NCBI GenBank assembly: GCA_024803745.1
Contig: JANJXV010000014.1
Span: 3,209,001 to 3,273,000, forward strand
Direction: 5' to 3'
DNA: 64,000 bases
Source of the DNA: Megascapheus bottae
Taxonomy: Eukaryota > Chordata > Mammalia > Rodentia > Geomyidae
The notes under the pieces were generated by a model. It was given only the letters and a program-made list of their open reading frames with translations, made no database searches and was not told the DNA's origin. Shown here one piece after another: positions 21,540 to 31,431 of the stretch; the stretch's first letter is position 1; the number at the start of each line of letters is the position of its first letter. The translations under genes were made by a program, and so were the position numbers.

Positions 21540-22800
21540 AATATTTTTAAAAATTTAATGTGAGAATAAGAGTGCACAAACTTGTAAGATAAGGCTTATA
21601 ATTTATAAGAAAGGATAAAGCTTACAAGATAAGATTTTGGATTTTTACAATAGAAATATATATACAGTAGTTCAATTACAGCCTGCATTAGTAAAAAAAA
21701 AAAAACTAGCATTAACACTGAGCTTAGGTTTCAACACATAAAATATTTAGTATATTATTCCTGAACATGGCAGGTTTTCAACTGCTGAAAGTTGGAGTAA
21801 GTACCCTTTGTAACACCAAAGTGATTTAACCAATATTGAGATCTAAGGTGTGGTCTGTCAGTAAAGGCTTTCTAGAAGTAAGTATTTAAGTAGGATGTTC
21901 ACAGGTAAGTGGAAATCAGATATGATGGAGAATTACCATGCTTATGCCTTCAAAAAGGCCCCAAAGCCTAGGCTTTGAGTTGGGCCCTGTGATCAATGGG
22001 CTAGGAGAATCATGGGAGGTTATTTAATAATTTATTAGCAAACATTAGAAACCTGCCATTGGTGAGCCAGATGAAGAAGAGAACGTAAACATGTTAAACA
22101 TTATCACAGAAATCTAGGAACATTGTCAGAGACACAGATTTAGCATTAAGTAGTGGCAATAAAATTGAGGTTACACCTTGGCTACATAAGGAGACTCTGA
22201 TTCAAAAATCCACAAACTAAAACAATATCTTGAAATTGGAGACGTTTCCAAGGAAGATTAACAGGGCTTGAGACTTAATTCTATCAAGAACTAAAGAGCA
22301 GTTAGAACAAATTATTCTAAAGTTCTTGGCCTAGAGTTCTAAGTTGAAACATGGAAGTAGAGGTGAGAATATATAGAAAATGTATAGTAGCACTTGTAAT
22401 TATAAAATGTTCTTTTGATCACTTCACAGACTTTTTCTGAACACAAAATATTTTACGCTTATTGTGATGAAATGGCAAATGGAGGCATTCAGCAGGTATG
22501 AACACTAAACCTTAGGGAAGAAAGAAAATCAGTGAAGAATGTATGAACTAATACAGGAAATTAAATTCCTTAGCATCCTATTAAACTATTATTATACCTC
22601 CTATCATGCAATTCTTCAAGAATCAGCCATTTAGGTTATAATACACAATAGGCTTTTACATTTAACAAATATATTTGAACTTTGCAAACCAGACACTGTA
22701 CCAAGCACGGAAAGCAGAGGCATGAATAAGAAAAACAGTCCTTTTCTTTTAACGTAGAAGTAAACAAATGAGTGAACAAATAAGGGGAAAAATCAAAATC
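21540..22800. other. Single-copy AT-rich DNA
   Basis: No recognised element. Confidence 0.4.
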
Positions 22801-22805
22801 AGACA

Positions 22806-22937
22806 TGATAGTGCTGATTTGTAATTCCCACACTTGGCAAATATTCCAAATACTCAAAAGGCTGAGGTAGGAGGATTATGAGTTCAAGACCAGTATGAGC
22901 TACATACTGAGACCTTGTACAAACAACAACAACAAAG
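22806..22937 (+). mobile_element. B1/7SL-type SINE
   Basis: Motifs are gctgatttgtaattcccaca, aggctgaggtaggaggatta, gagttcaagaccagtatgag and a final caaacaacaac tail. It is a B1 monomer with an inserted stretch after the promoter. Confidence 0.8.
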
Positions 22938-23065
22938 AATCAAAAGGGTGTTGATTGTTACAACACTCTAAGGTTGAAATATTGAGAAGCAATCGGTATG
23001 GAAAGATGGACAAGAAAAGCCCCATTGATGAGGTATTTGTGTGATGAGAAGTTAACCATGTGGTT

Positions 23066-23278
23066 GGACACTAGCGGCTCATACCTGTAATCCTAGCTGA
23101 GATCTGAGGATCATAATTCAAAACAAGCCCAGGCACAAAAGTCTTAGAGATTCTTCTCTCAACTAACAAGAAAAAAGCAGGAAGTAGAGCTGTGGCTCAT
23201 AGAGTTGAGCACAAGCCGTAAGGGCCATAAGCAGAAATAGCTTAGGGACAGCATCCAGGACCTGAGTTCCTGTCCCAA

Positions 23279-23279
<1 letters not shown>
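23066..23279 (+). mobile_element. B1-ID composite (4D-type) SINE
   Basis: Motifs are ggctcatacctgtaatccta, gagatctgaggatcataatt, gagctgtggctcatagagtt and ctgagttcctgtcccaagac. About 10 bp of the ctactcaggagg block is missing. The tail has become a CA repeat. Confidence 0.88.

Positions 23280-23323
<44 letters not shown>
23280..23323. repeat. (CA)22 microsatellite in a SINE tail
   Basis: Twenty-two perfect CA units directly at the SINE 3' end, likely polymorphic. Confidence 0.98.
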
Positions 23324-23325
<2 letters not shown>

Positions 23326-23344
23326 ATCTGAGGTGGTGGGAGAG

Positions 23345-26300
23345 AAAGTTTCAAAGACAATTACCACCTAGACCAGTCAAGCAGAAGAAAGAGGGTCAGC
23401 GTAGATACTGGAGACAGTAGTAGTTGATGTGGAAGGTGAACAGAAAAGAGATTCATTGGATTCCAAATGGCTTAGAGATCATACAAATATAACCAACAAT
23501 TGCCTTAGGTTAAGACCATTAAGGACTCCTGTTCTATGGGTACAATTAGCTAACAGCATTCTTCTAGTCTCAAGAAAAAGTCCTCTCATTTCAATTACAA
23601 ATTAAATGGTCACTCTAGTTCTGGGTAATGCATTGTACAAACATAGAATTAAATACAAAATACAGTGAGATACAACTAGAGAAAGCCACAGTGAAATATT
23701 CTCATCTAATCAATGTTTCTATTCAAACATATCACTTTCCTAGATATAGAACATATCTGTGTACTTATTCAATTGCTTTCACATTCTCTTCCACTATTTT
23801 AGAATACATTTTGTTTTGTGATCACCCTTCAGGGCTTTCCTGTCATCAGAATGTCTATACATCAAAAGAGTGTTGCATAATGTATTTTATGAGGAGCATT
23901 TCTAAAGCATGTCATTGAATTTCTCCAAACTACAGTCTGATGAGCAAATATAACAGCTAATGCAGCTCCCAGAATTTTAAAGATGGACGATACCTACAGA
24001 AGGAAAGATCTGAGGGCATACACTGCAGATCACGTGGGCAACAATGTCTAGACTAAGCTTTTCTCTTACCAAAGCTCTCCAAAATTAAATGCTGGACTCT
24101 TCCCCCACCATAGTCTTCAAGTAAAGTATGTAAATTCGTAATTTTTATTCCTGTTAAGTATTATTTATATTGATGGAGGTCTTGAGAAATTTGAAACCCT
24201 GAATTTTGCTTTAGTATTTCTTTCATGTACCTGAATGAATTCCCTTCAGATTCAGTTGTGTCACACACATGAAAAATGTAGACACTCTTGGTCAGTGAGA
24301 AGTTAGAATTCCACATTCACTCTACTCTCCATCCCCTCTCTTACATGAAATAATTGGCAAGCACATACCAAGAACTTACTGATAAAACCCATAACTCATT
24401 TCCCTTCATCAGATCTAAGATCGTGATAACATATAACATTAATCAGTTTGTTTGCTATTCTTTAAATAATTGGCCCTCCATATCCACCTCAACACAGAGA
24501 GATCATAATCATTAGCCACACTCTTGCAAAGCAGCCACACAGTCTGATGAAGGCAGCAGATTTTCTCCTGCTCCAAGATTATTTTGGAGTTTACTCCACA
24601 ATAAGTTGGAAAGCGGAGAGCAGCAGACAGGATCTGCACCTCTCTAGAGAGAGGATAATGAGAACATGACACAGAGCAGGCTCCATGGCAAGGGAAGGGA
24701 GTGGAAGTAAGAGATATTGCAGGCCTAGGATTGATGGTGTTTGGCAACTGACTGAACACAGAAGGGGAAGGAAGAAGTAAACTAAAAATGACTCCAAGAT
24801 TGTTGTAAGTTCCTGTTAGCTGATGCCAATAACTAAAAGTGAGAATGCAGAAGAGGTAAGAAGAAAAGAGATGAGGCACTGATAGAAATATCAAGAACCA
24901 ATTGGAAATTAATTAATCAATATTTTTAATTGTGTGAGATACATGTTAAAATCACATTCACGTCTTTACTGCTTATGACATTCCTTGTCAAAAGGCAAAC
25001 ATCACATTTAGCAAATTATATACAACATAGTAAGTCCAAAATATACTAAAAAAAACTTGGATGCAAAATCAATTGAGAAAATAATCATATTAAGGCCATA
25101 AATATCTTAAAATTTTTCTGAGAAAGTCTATCAAAAAGTACTTTCTCATTAATCTTTGTTTTTATTTGCTCAATAATTTTCAATGGAAAAATAACAGAAA
25201 GAGAAAAATACAATAAATAACAATCACATATTAAATATTAAGTAATTAAACAATAATTAATGTATGAATTCCACATATGTGCCTCAACAATCTAGTAAGC
25301 CAGGCAGGAGAGCTGACTCTCTAGACTTTACATAAAGGATATTTAGTCACTGTATTCTTTAATTTACCTATTGGTTAGATAGTTAACCAATCTTTTATTT
25401 CCCTAAGCCAGAAAAGAGTTGTAATTCATTCTTATGCAATCAAACAGGCTTTTAAATAAAAATAATCTAACAACCACAGCCAAATAACATACTTGACATA
25501 TATTTAGTGCTAATTCTCCAAATATCAACTCAGGAATATAGCACAATTAAACCAATTTAAATCACCTGTTTCATTCTATCAACACCAATATCCACTGCAA
25601 ATGTCTTAGTACAGAATAGTCAGAAACAGTAAAGATATTTTTTCTAGAAAATGTTTTTCTTTTATTTTTAGGAATTACTACTGTTCTGAATCAGTCAAAA
25701 ATTTTTAACTTTAATCATTTAATAAATATATGACTTTTTTAAAGCAAATATAATTGAGGTCAGTAAGATGGCACCCATCTGGTATCATACTAAAACTATT
25801 TTGAGACAGTCAAATGAAAGTCTTTTGATGGAAACTGAAAAGTAGAAAGTGTGAGTAACTGGTCACCATAGCAACACCAGAAAACATTTGGGTCTGAAAA
25901 AAATGGCAATAGTTAAGTGTTTATAGGCAAGATGCAACTTTGATCATTAGGTGAGGACTCACAAGACAAACTCTTTGAGAAGCTTTCTAGGATGAACCTA
26001 ATAGAAATCCAAAAGGAAGGTTCAAATTAAAGCCTTGCTCATAATTGAAAGCAGCACTCAAAGATCTGATCATTAGGGTGGAAGACAAGCCAAAAAGCCA
26101 TTTTTTTAAGCAAAGGTTTAACCTTCTCTTCTAAACTACAATGGTGCCAAAAGTGGCTACATGGGGAAATATGTTTGGAAAATAGCATATACCTGTGAAT
26201 CATATTAATTCAATGTATTGTCAATGCTGGCATTTACAAAACCTTTAAAATTACCCACCACCTACATTCAAGTTAAATCATCAACAGATCTTCTCCTGAG

Positions 26301-26795
26301 AAGTTTTTTGACAAGGAATAAAAAAAAAAAACAGAGGTGATATAAAGTAGTCAAAGTAGCTTTTATTCATTTCTTATTTTCTGTTATATCACTATTTCAA
26401 ACACAATCCTCTTTAATGACTAATTGTATAAGTAAATTATAAGTTATTACTTTGACAAAGGATATAAGTTGCTAATATAAATAACCCTTTCACTGCAGGG
26501 CAAATCAGTATTGAAAAATGCTTATCAGTCTATTAAAGGAAGAATACAGAGATATTCTTAAATCCATAGGAGAGTCAATGAGAAAACTAGATCCATTCAC
26601 ATAGGATGGGGATTACAAGAGAAAGAAGCAGGTGCAAAAGAAGTTTTAGTTTAATAAGGTGCTCCAACTTAGAAGCCTGAAAATGGGTTATAAATGGAAT
26701 TAGTGAAAGATGATGGGACATACTCAGGCCATAAACATTTGCTATTCAATTATTTGGAGAGGGAGTTCAGTACTCTGCCTAATGAAAACATGAAC
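23345..26795. other. 3.4 kb without a recognised repeat
   Basis: AT-rich single-copy DNA. The longest frame, 151 codons on the minus strand at 24439-24894, has no motif I recognise and lies in a somewhat GC-richer patch. An RFX-type X-box motif is at 25862-25875. Confidence 0.4.
25862..25875. promoter_or_regulatory. RFX X-box motif match
   Basis: gtcaccatagcaac fits the RFX consensus GTNRCCNNRGYAAC at every fixed position. There is no evidence of use, and one match of this quality may arise by chance. Confidence 0.3.
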
Positions 26796-26799
26796 ATCA

Positions 26800-27030
26800 A
26801 AAACACCTAGATGGTACTCTCCATTCTATACATTAGCTTTGAGACTCAAAGGAAATTATTTAATATCTTGAAATCTCCATTTTTCTCATCTGAAAAATGG
26901 GATTGACCTCAATACTTTACCACCAAAGACGTCATGAAAATCAAATGAGGTGATATATGGCTCACACTTAGCACAATACCATCCACACATTCACCTAAGT
27001 GTTTACTAGCATTATTACAGTATGTCCAGT
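26800..27030 (+). mobile_element. MIR (ancient tRNA-derived SINE)
   Basis: The core and 3' half are recognisable: a ctccatttttctcatctgaa block, then aaaatgggattgacctcaat, gtcatgaaaatcaaatgagg, cttagcacaataccatcc and an agtgtttactagcattatta end. This follows the order of the mammalian MIR consensus. It is older than the rodent-specific SINEs. Confidence 0.88.
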
Positions 27031-27087
27031 AGTTCTCTGTTACAGCCTTCCAACTTAGTGGTAAGCCTAAGGAAAACCCCTGATGTT

Positions 27088-27268
27088 TTTATTTGTTTAT
27101 TTGAAATAGGGACGGGAAGGGGGAAAACCAAGATGATTGGGAAGAAGTAGGGGGAGGGAAACAGGGACAAAATATGAGAATATGTGCGGGAAGTAACGCA
27201 CCTACTACCTGACGAATGGAACTGTAACCCCTCTATACATTATCCTGACAATAAATTTTTTAAAAACT
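27088..27268 (+). mobile_element. L1 3' UTR end, variant lineage
   Basis: The segment tttgtttatttgaaataggg, the G-rich part at 27110-27165, gcacctactacctgacgaat and a ctctatacattatcctgaca terminus form an L1 3' end. It differs from the gtaacccttttattaattac terminus of the other copies and matches the copy at 50.62-51.1 kb. Confidence 0.85.
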
Positions 27269-27390
27269 GTCTAAGACTAATACATCTTAAATGATTCTCT
27301 ACTCTCTAACTTCAATTTTTTTTGCTTGTATCATTTTTCTTGCATACCAATACTATCCACAGGTTCCCCCCAGGAGAAACATTAATGCAG

Positions 27391-27506
27391 TTCTTTTCCT
27401 TTCTTTCCTTTCCTTTCCCTTTCCTTTCTTGCCTTCCTTCTTTCTTTCTCTCTCTCTTTCTCTCTTTCTTTCTCTCTCTCTTTCTCTCTCTCTTTCTGTC
27501 TTTCTT
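27391..27506. repeat. Pyrimidine-rich (CTTT/CT)n tract
   Basis: About 115 bp of C/T on the plus strand. It corresponds to the expanded tail of the minus-strand SINE that follows. It creates a Lys/Arg/Glu-rich frame on the minus strand and Phe/Ser/Leu-rich frames on the plus strand that are not genes. Confidence 0.97.
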
Positions 27507-27668
27507 GGTGTCATGGGGCACTGTCTCTGAGCTATTCAGCTCAAGGCTGATACTCTTCCCTTCCACTTCAAGTCACAATGCTACTTCTGGCTTTCTGAGG
27601 GCTACTTGGCTATAAGAGACTCACGGACTGGCTTTGAACCACAATCCTCAGATCTCAGCCTTGTGAGT
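27507..27668 (-). mobile_element. B1-ID composite (4D-type) SINE, partial
   Basis: Inverted, with gtgtcatggggcactgtctc, gagctattcagctcaaggct, cacggactggctttgaacca and caatcctcagatctcagcct. The outer B1 end is missing after 27668. The ID-like half has lost its usual cttgaactc end. Confidence 0.85.
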
Positions 27669-27818
27669 AGTACCCCGTTATAATGACTCTTACCTCATTT
27701 TCTAAAATTTTTAGCTGTGATATACAGGGAGGTCAGATAAAGAGTATATACTCTTTATCTTTTTTGGACAATGTCATCCTTTCCCTCGATCCATAGTTAA
27801 TTCTTAATTTTTTTCTTG

Positions 27819-28052
27819 TTTTTTTTTGTGGGTCATGGGGCTTAAACTCTGGGCCTGGTCGCTGTCCCTGAACTCTTCAACTCAAGGCTACTGCTCTAAT
27901 CCCTTGAACCATAACCCCACTTCCTATTTTCTAGTGATTAATTGGAGATAAGGGTCTCACATTTTTTAGTGCCCAGGCTGGCTCTGAACCTCAATCCTCA
28001 TATATTAGCCTCTTGAGTAGCTAGGATTACAGGCATCAGCCACTGCACCTAG
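27819..28052 (-). mobile_element. B1-ID composite (4D-type) SINE with duplication
   Basis: Inverted and full-length: gggtcatggggcttaaactc, gaactcttcaactcaaggct, gattaattggagataagggt, gtgcccaggctggctctgaa and tagctaggattacaggcatc. Flanking gttaattcttaattttt (27796-27812) and cttaactcttaattttt (from 28055) form the duplication. Confidence 0.95.
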
Positions 28053-28126
28053 CTCTTAACTCTTAATTTTTAATCACTGGAAGCATTGTACTTTCTTTCT
28101 TTCTTTAATTTTTCTTTCTTTCATTC

Positions 28127-28321
28127 TTTTTTTGCCAGTGCTGGGGCTTGAACTCAGGGCCTGGGCACTGTTCATGGGCTTTCTCAAAGCTAGAGCTCTA
28201 CCATTTGCGCTACAGCACAACTTCTGGCTTTTTTTTCTACATATTTGGTATCAAAACATTGAACCCAGGTCTTAGTGCATTGCTAGGCAAGCACTCTACC
28301 ACTAGGCCAAACTCCTGCCCC
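28127..28321 (-). mobile_element. ID-like SINE with pyrimidine tail
   Basis: Inverted and full-length: tttgccagtgctggggcttg, ctttctcaaagctagagctc, a B box complement near 28256-28270, and gcaagcactctaccactagg. The tail has expanded to CTTT units at 28091-28134. Confidence 0.95.
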
Positions 28322-28335
28322 AAAGTTTAATTCTT

Positions 28336-28740
28336 CTTTTTTTTTTTTTTTGTCATGGGACTTGAACTCTGGGCTTGGCAATGTCCCTGAGCTCTTCAAC
28401 TCAAGGCTACCGCCCTACCCCTTCAGCCAAAGTGCCAATTGAGCCCCACTTCCAATTTGAACCAGAGAGTCACTTGTTTTTTTTGTCAGACATGGGACTT
28501 GAATTCTAGACCTGGGCTATGTCCCTGAGCTGTTCAGCACAACACTACCATCCTACCCCTTGAGTCACAGCACTACTTTTAATTTGAACCAAAGACTTCC
28601 CTGTTTTTATTTACTTATTTATTTTTTCATTTATTTATTTTGTCAGTTGTGGGACTTGAACTCTGGGCCTGAACATTGTCCCTGAGCTCTTCAGCTCAAA
28701 GCTACTGCCCTCTTCCTTAAGCCACAATGCCATGTGTACT
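28336..28740 (-). mobile_element. Three tandem copies of the ID-like half of a 4D SINE
   Basis: Three head-to-tail units each begin with T-rich sequence, then (t)gtcatgggacttgaa-type and ctgagctcttcaactca-type strings: near 28340, 28481 and 28640. The first two are joined by near-identical connecting sequence (ttccaatttgaaccagagag near 28450 and tttaatttgaaccaaagact near 28580), so the repeat unit is about 140-160 bp. Independent insertions would not share the connecting sequence, so tandem duplication is the better reading. Confidence 0.8.
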
Positions 28741-28871
28741 TTCTCATAACCCTTCAATACTTCCATTTACCTGCATTCTCTCTGTTACTTACTTCAGGTC
28801 ATCACCATTTCTTGCATCTATTAATTAAGTTGCTAACTTCACTACTTTCTTTTTCTTGTTTTTTTTTTTGC

Positions 28872-29390
28872 ATCTAGACAACAGAATACTGTTCTGAACT
28901 AAAAAGAAATGTGTTACCAAGCCATGTAAAAATATAAAAGAAACTTAAATGTGTATTACAATGTGAAAAGCCACATACTTTAATTCTAATTATGTGAAAT
29001 TATGAAAAATATAAGTCTCAGCAAATAGTAAAATGACTACTAGTTATCGAGGCAGGGTAGGAGGAAGGAATGTACAGGCAAGGCACCAAGAAATTTCAAA
29101 TCAGTGAAATTACTCTGTTAGATGTTATAATGGTGAACACATGACATTGCATATGTGTCAAATCACACAGAATGTGGAACATCAAGAGAGAACCCTAATG
29201 TAAACCACGGACTGTGGTCTTAATGTATGCCTTAATGATGTGTCAGTGTGGTTTCACTGACAATGAAATATTTGCTACTGATACAGGATGTTGACAGGAG
29301 GGGACTTTGAGGGGAAGGGGAATACCTTACTTTCCATACCATTTTGCTGTGAAGATAAAACTGCTCCAAAAATTAAATTCTATTTTATAC
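28872..29390 (+). mobile_element. Ancient L1 3' end (L1MA/L1MB-like)
   Basis: The end of ORF2 and the 3' UTR of an old mammalian L1 can be followed: aacagaatactgttctgaac, ccacatactttaattctaat, cactgacaatgaaatatttg, gatgttgacaggaggggact and gctgtgaagataaaactgct. This matches the remembered layout of L1M 3' ends. No intact coding frame remains. Confidence 0.82.
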
Positions 29391-29896
29391 AGAGAAGAAT
29401 TTCTTTCATCCAATAACTTCCCTTATTAGTGGTATATTCCTCCTGGGAAAAGAAATTGACCTCTTCCAAAATAAATAAATTAAAATGATTCCTTCTGGTT
29501 TTAATCCCTGAAACAACAACAACAAATCAGTTTCTAAAGCCTGGAACTGAGTGTTCATAAGGTTGATTCTCATATAGCCTCCTACATTCTCCTATATAGG
29601 CTTGATATGATATACTGATGCCATCAAAATACATTTTCTCCCAATTTCTGACAATAGAATCAGACTTATCCTCACACTTGTTTTTGTTTGTTTTATATAT
29701 TTTGTGTTTTTTTGTTAACTGGTCAAAACACTGTAGGACATGATTTAGATCTGCCAGTCAGGTTTATGATAGCAGGGAAGGGGGAAGATACATAGAAATA
29801 CTTCACTCACTTGGTTTACAAATACTGAAAGTTATTACAGAAAAGCTACACTTCAAATAACTGATAGATTTATATCCCCAAATCAAACAATTGAGC

Positions 29897-30052
29897 AAGT
29901 TGAGTGATGGCACAGATCTGTAACTCCAGTATTTGGATTCCAGATTGAGCCAGAATGATAATAATTGGGAGGGGAAGCTATGTATTGAATTCTAGTCTAT
30001 AGTGAGTTACAGAGTAAGACCCTGTCGCTAAACAAATTGTTTTCATAGTAAA
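29897..30052 (+). mobile_element. B1/7SL-type SINE
   Basis: Motifs are gagtgatggcacagatctgt, aactccagtatttggattcc and tagtgagttacagagtaaga. The tail has expanded into a GGAA/GGGA purine run. Confidence 0.75.
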
Positions 30053-30175
30053 TAGGAAGGAATGAAGAAAAGAAGGAAGGGAAGAAGGAAGGAAAGGAGA
30101 AAGGAAGGGAGGGAGGGAGGAGAGAGGGAAGGAGGGAGGGAAGAAGGATGGGTGGGAGGGAGGGAAAGAAGGAGA
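30053..30175. repeat. Purine-rich (GGAA/GGGA)n repeat
   Basis: About 120 bp of almost pure purine on the plus strand. The Lys/Arg/Gly/Glu-rich frame at 30062-30331 is a product of this repeat. Confidence 0.97.
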
Positions 30176-30624
30176 CAATATCTAGTTTTCATTTCTCCTA
30201 AAAACCCTCCCTTAATTTCTCAACTTAAGTTCTTGCTCTCTCTCTCTTCTGAGATACTACTTAAGTATTTCTGTTATTTTATTCATCACATAGCATCTGC
30301 TTATCTTTCACATTCAAGTATATCAAGTTAGTTCCTATTTATTTTAAAACTCTTATCGGTCATATAAGTTTTATTAGACACTTGAAAAAATGATAAATAT
30401 ATAAGTAAGCCATTTACAATATAAGAACCCATAACTTAGATTCAACAATTAAGAAGGAAGATCTTCTGAATGTTTATGATCTTGGTCAATGAGAAATAAA
30501 TGTCAATACTGGCTTTATGGCTGGCTTTCTGGTTAATTTATTTTTTATCATTTCTTTACATCTTAAATAAAATAAGAAAAACTTAAACATAAAATAAGAT
30601 CTTGTTTTTAGTTGGTAAACAGTT

Positions 30625-30842
30625 ATTTTTTCATATATTTTTATTGTAATTAATAGAAGGGTTACATTATATTTGCCAGATAGAAGGTGCATTGCTTCAC
30701 AAATATTGATACCCTTTCTCATGCCTTGGTCCACATTTCCCCCTCCCCACCCCGGCCCCTCATCTTGTTTTCCCCTCTTCCTTATCCTATTTCAAATACC
30801 CAAATAAGCATATATACAATATATCAGATAACAATATGAGAT
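30625..30842 (-). mobile_element. L1 3' UTR half of a 5'-inverted L1
   Basis: On the plus strand: a T-rich tail, attgtaattaatagaagggt, gataccctttctcatgcctt, a C-rich tract at 30738-30763, then caaatacccaaataagcata and cagataacaatatgag. This is the young L1 3' UTR in reverse. It joins directly to a plus-strand ORF2 segment at about 30843. Confidence 0.92.
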
Positions 30843-31428
30843 AAAGAAACAACCATCCCATTAAAAGATGGGCCAAAGACTTAAAGAGAATCTTCTCTGA
30901 AGAAGAAATAAGAATGGCCTATAGACACATAAAGAAATGCTAGACATCTCTGGGCATAACAGAAATGCACATCAAAACAACTCTGAGATTCTACCTTATT
31001 CCAGTTAGAATGGCCAGGATCAAGAAATCTAATAACAACAGATGCTGGAGGGGATGTGGCCAGGAGGGATCACTACTACACTGTTGGTGGGAGTGCAAAC
31101 TTGCTCAACCACTATGGAAAGCAGTATGGCAGTTCCTCAAAAGACTAAACATAGAACTCCTATATGACCCAGCAATTCCACTACTTGGCATTTACCCAAT
31201 CATCCAGAAACAAGGATGTACTAAATCCACTAGGATAACGATGTTCATTGCAACACTATTTACCATAGCAAAGATATGGAACCAACCCATTTGATGAGTG
31301 GATCAACAAGATGTGGTATTTATACACAATGGAATTCTATGCTGCTGCCAGAAAGAACGACATCGCTATATTTGTAAGGAAATGGAAAGACATAGAAAAA
31401 AATCATATTAAGTGAAGTAAGCCAGTTA
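30843..31428 (+). mobile_element. L1 ORF2 half of a 5'-inverted L1
   Basis: Plus-strand L1 ORF2 C-terminal region from aaacaaccatcccattaaaa to agtgaagtaagccag. It is read open over 109 codons (30965-31294), with [15 protein letters not shown] and an intact CX3CX7HX4C finger. Just after TIAKIWNQP the frame shifts. Orientation is opposite to the adjoining 3' UTR. A short cagttatt at 30621-30628 and 31424-31431 may be the duplication, overlapping L1 sequence. Confidence 0.9.
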
Positions 31429-31431
31429 TTA

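Noticed and set aside
24439..24894. 151-codon minus-strand frame as an exon
   Set aside because: It is Ser/Leu/Cys-rich without a known motif, and I see no convincing splice-site arrangement; low support either way.
27291..27615. Lys/Arg-rich and Phe/Ser-rich frames of 79-97 codons
   Set aside because: They are translations of a CTTT/CT repeat.
28336..28740. CRISPR-like array because of three spaced repeats
   Set aside because: The units are SINE-derived, ~140-160 bp and diverged, in a mammalian genome.
30062..30331. Basic, Gly/Glu-rich 89-codon frame
   Set aside because: It is a product of the GGAA/GGGA repeat.
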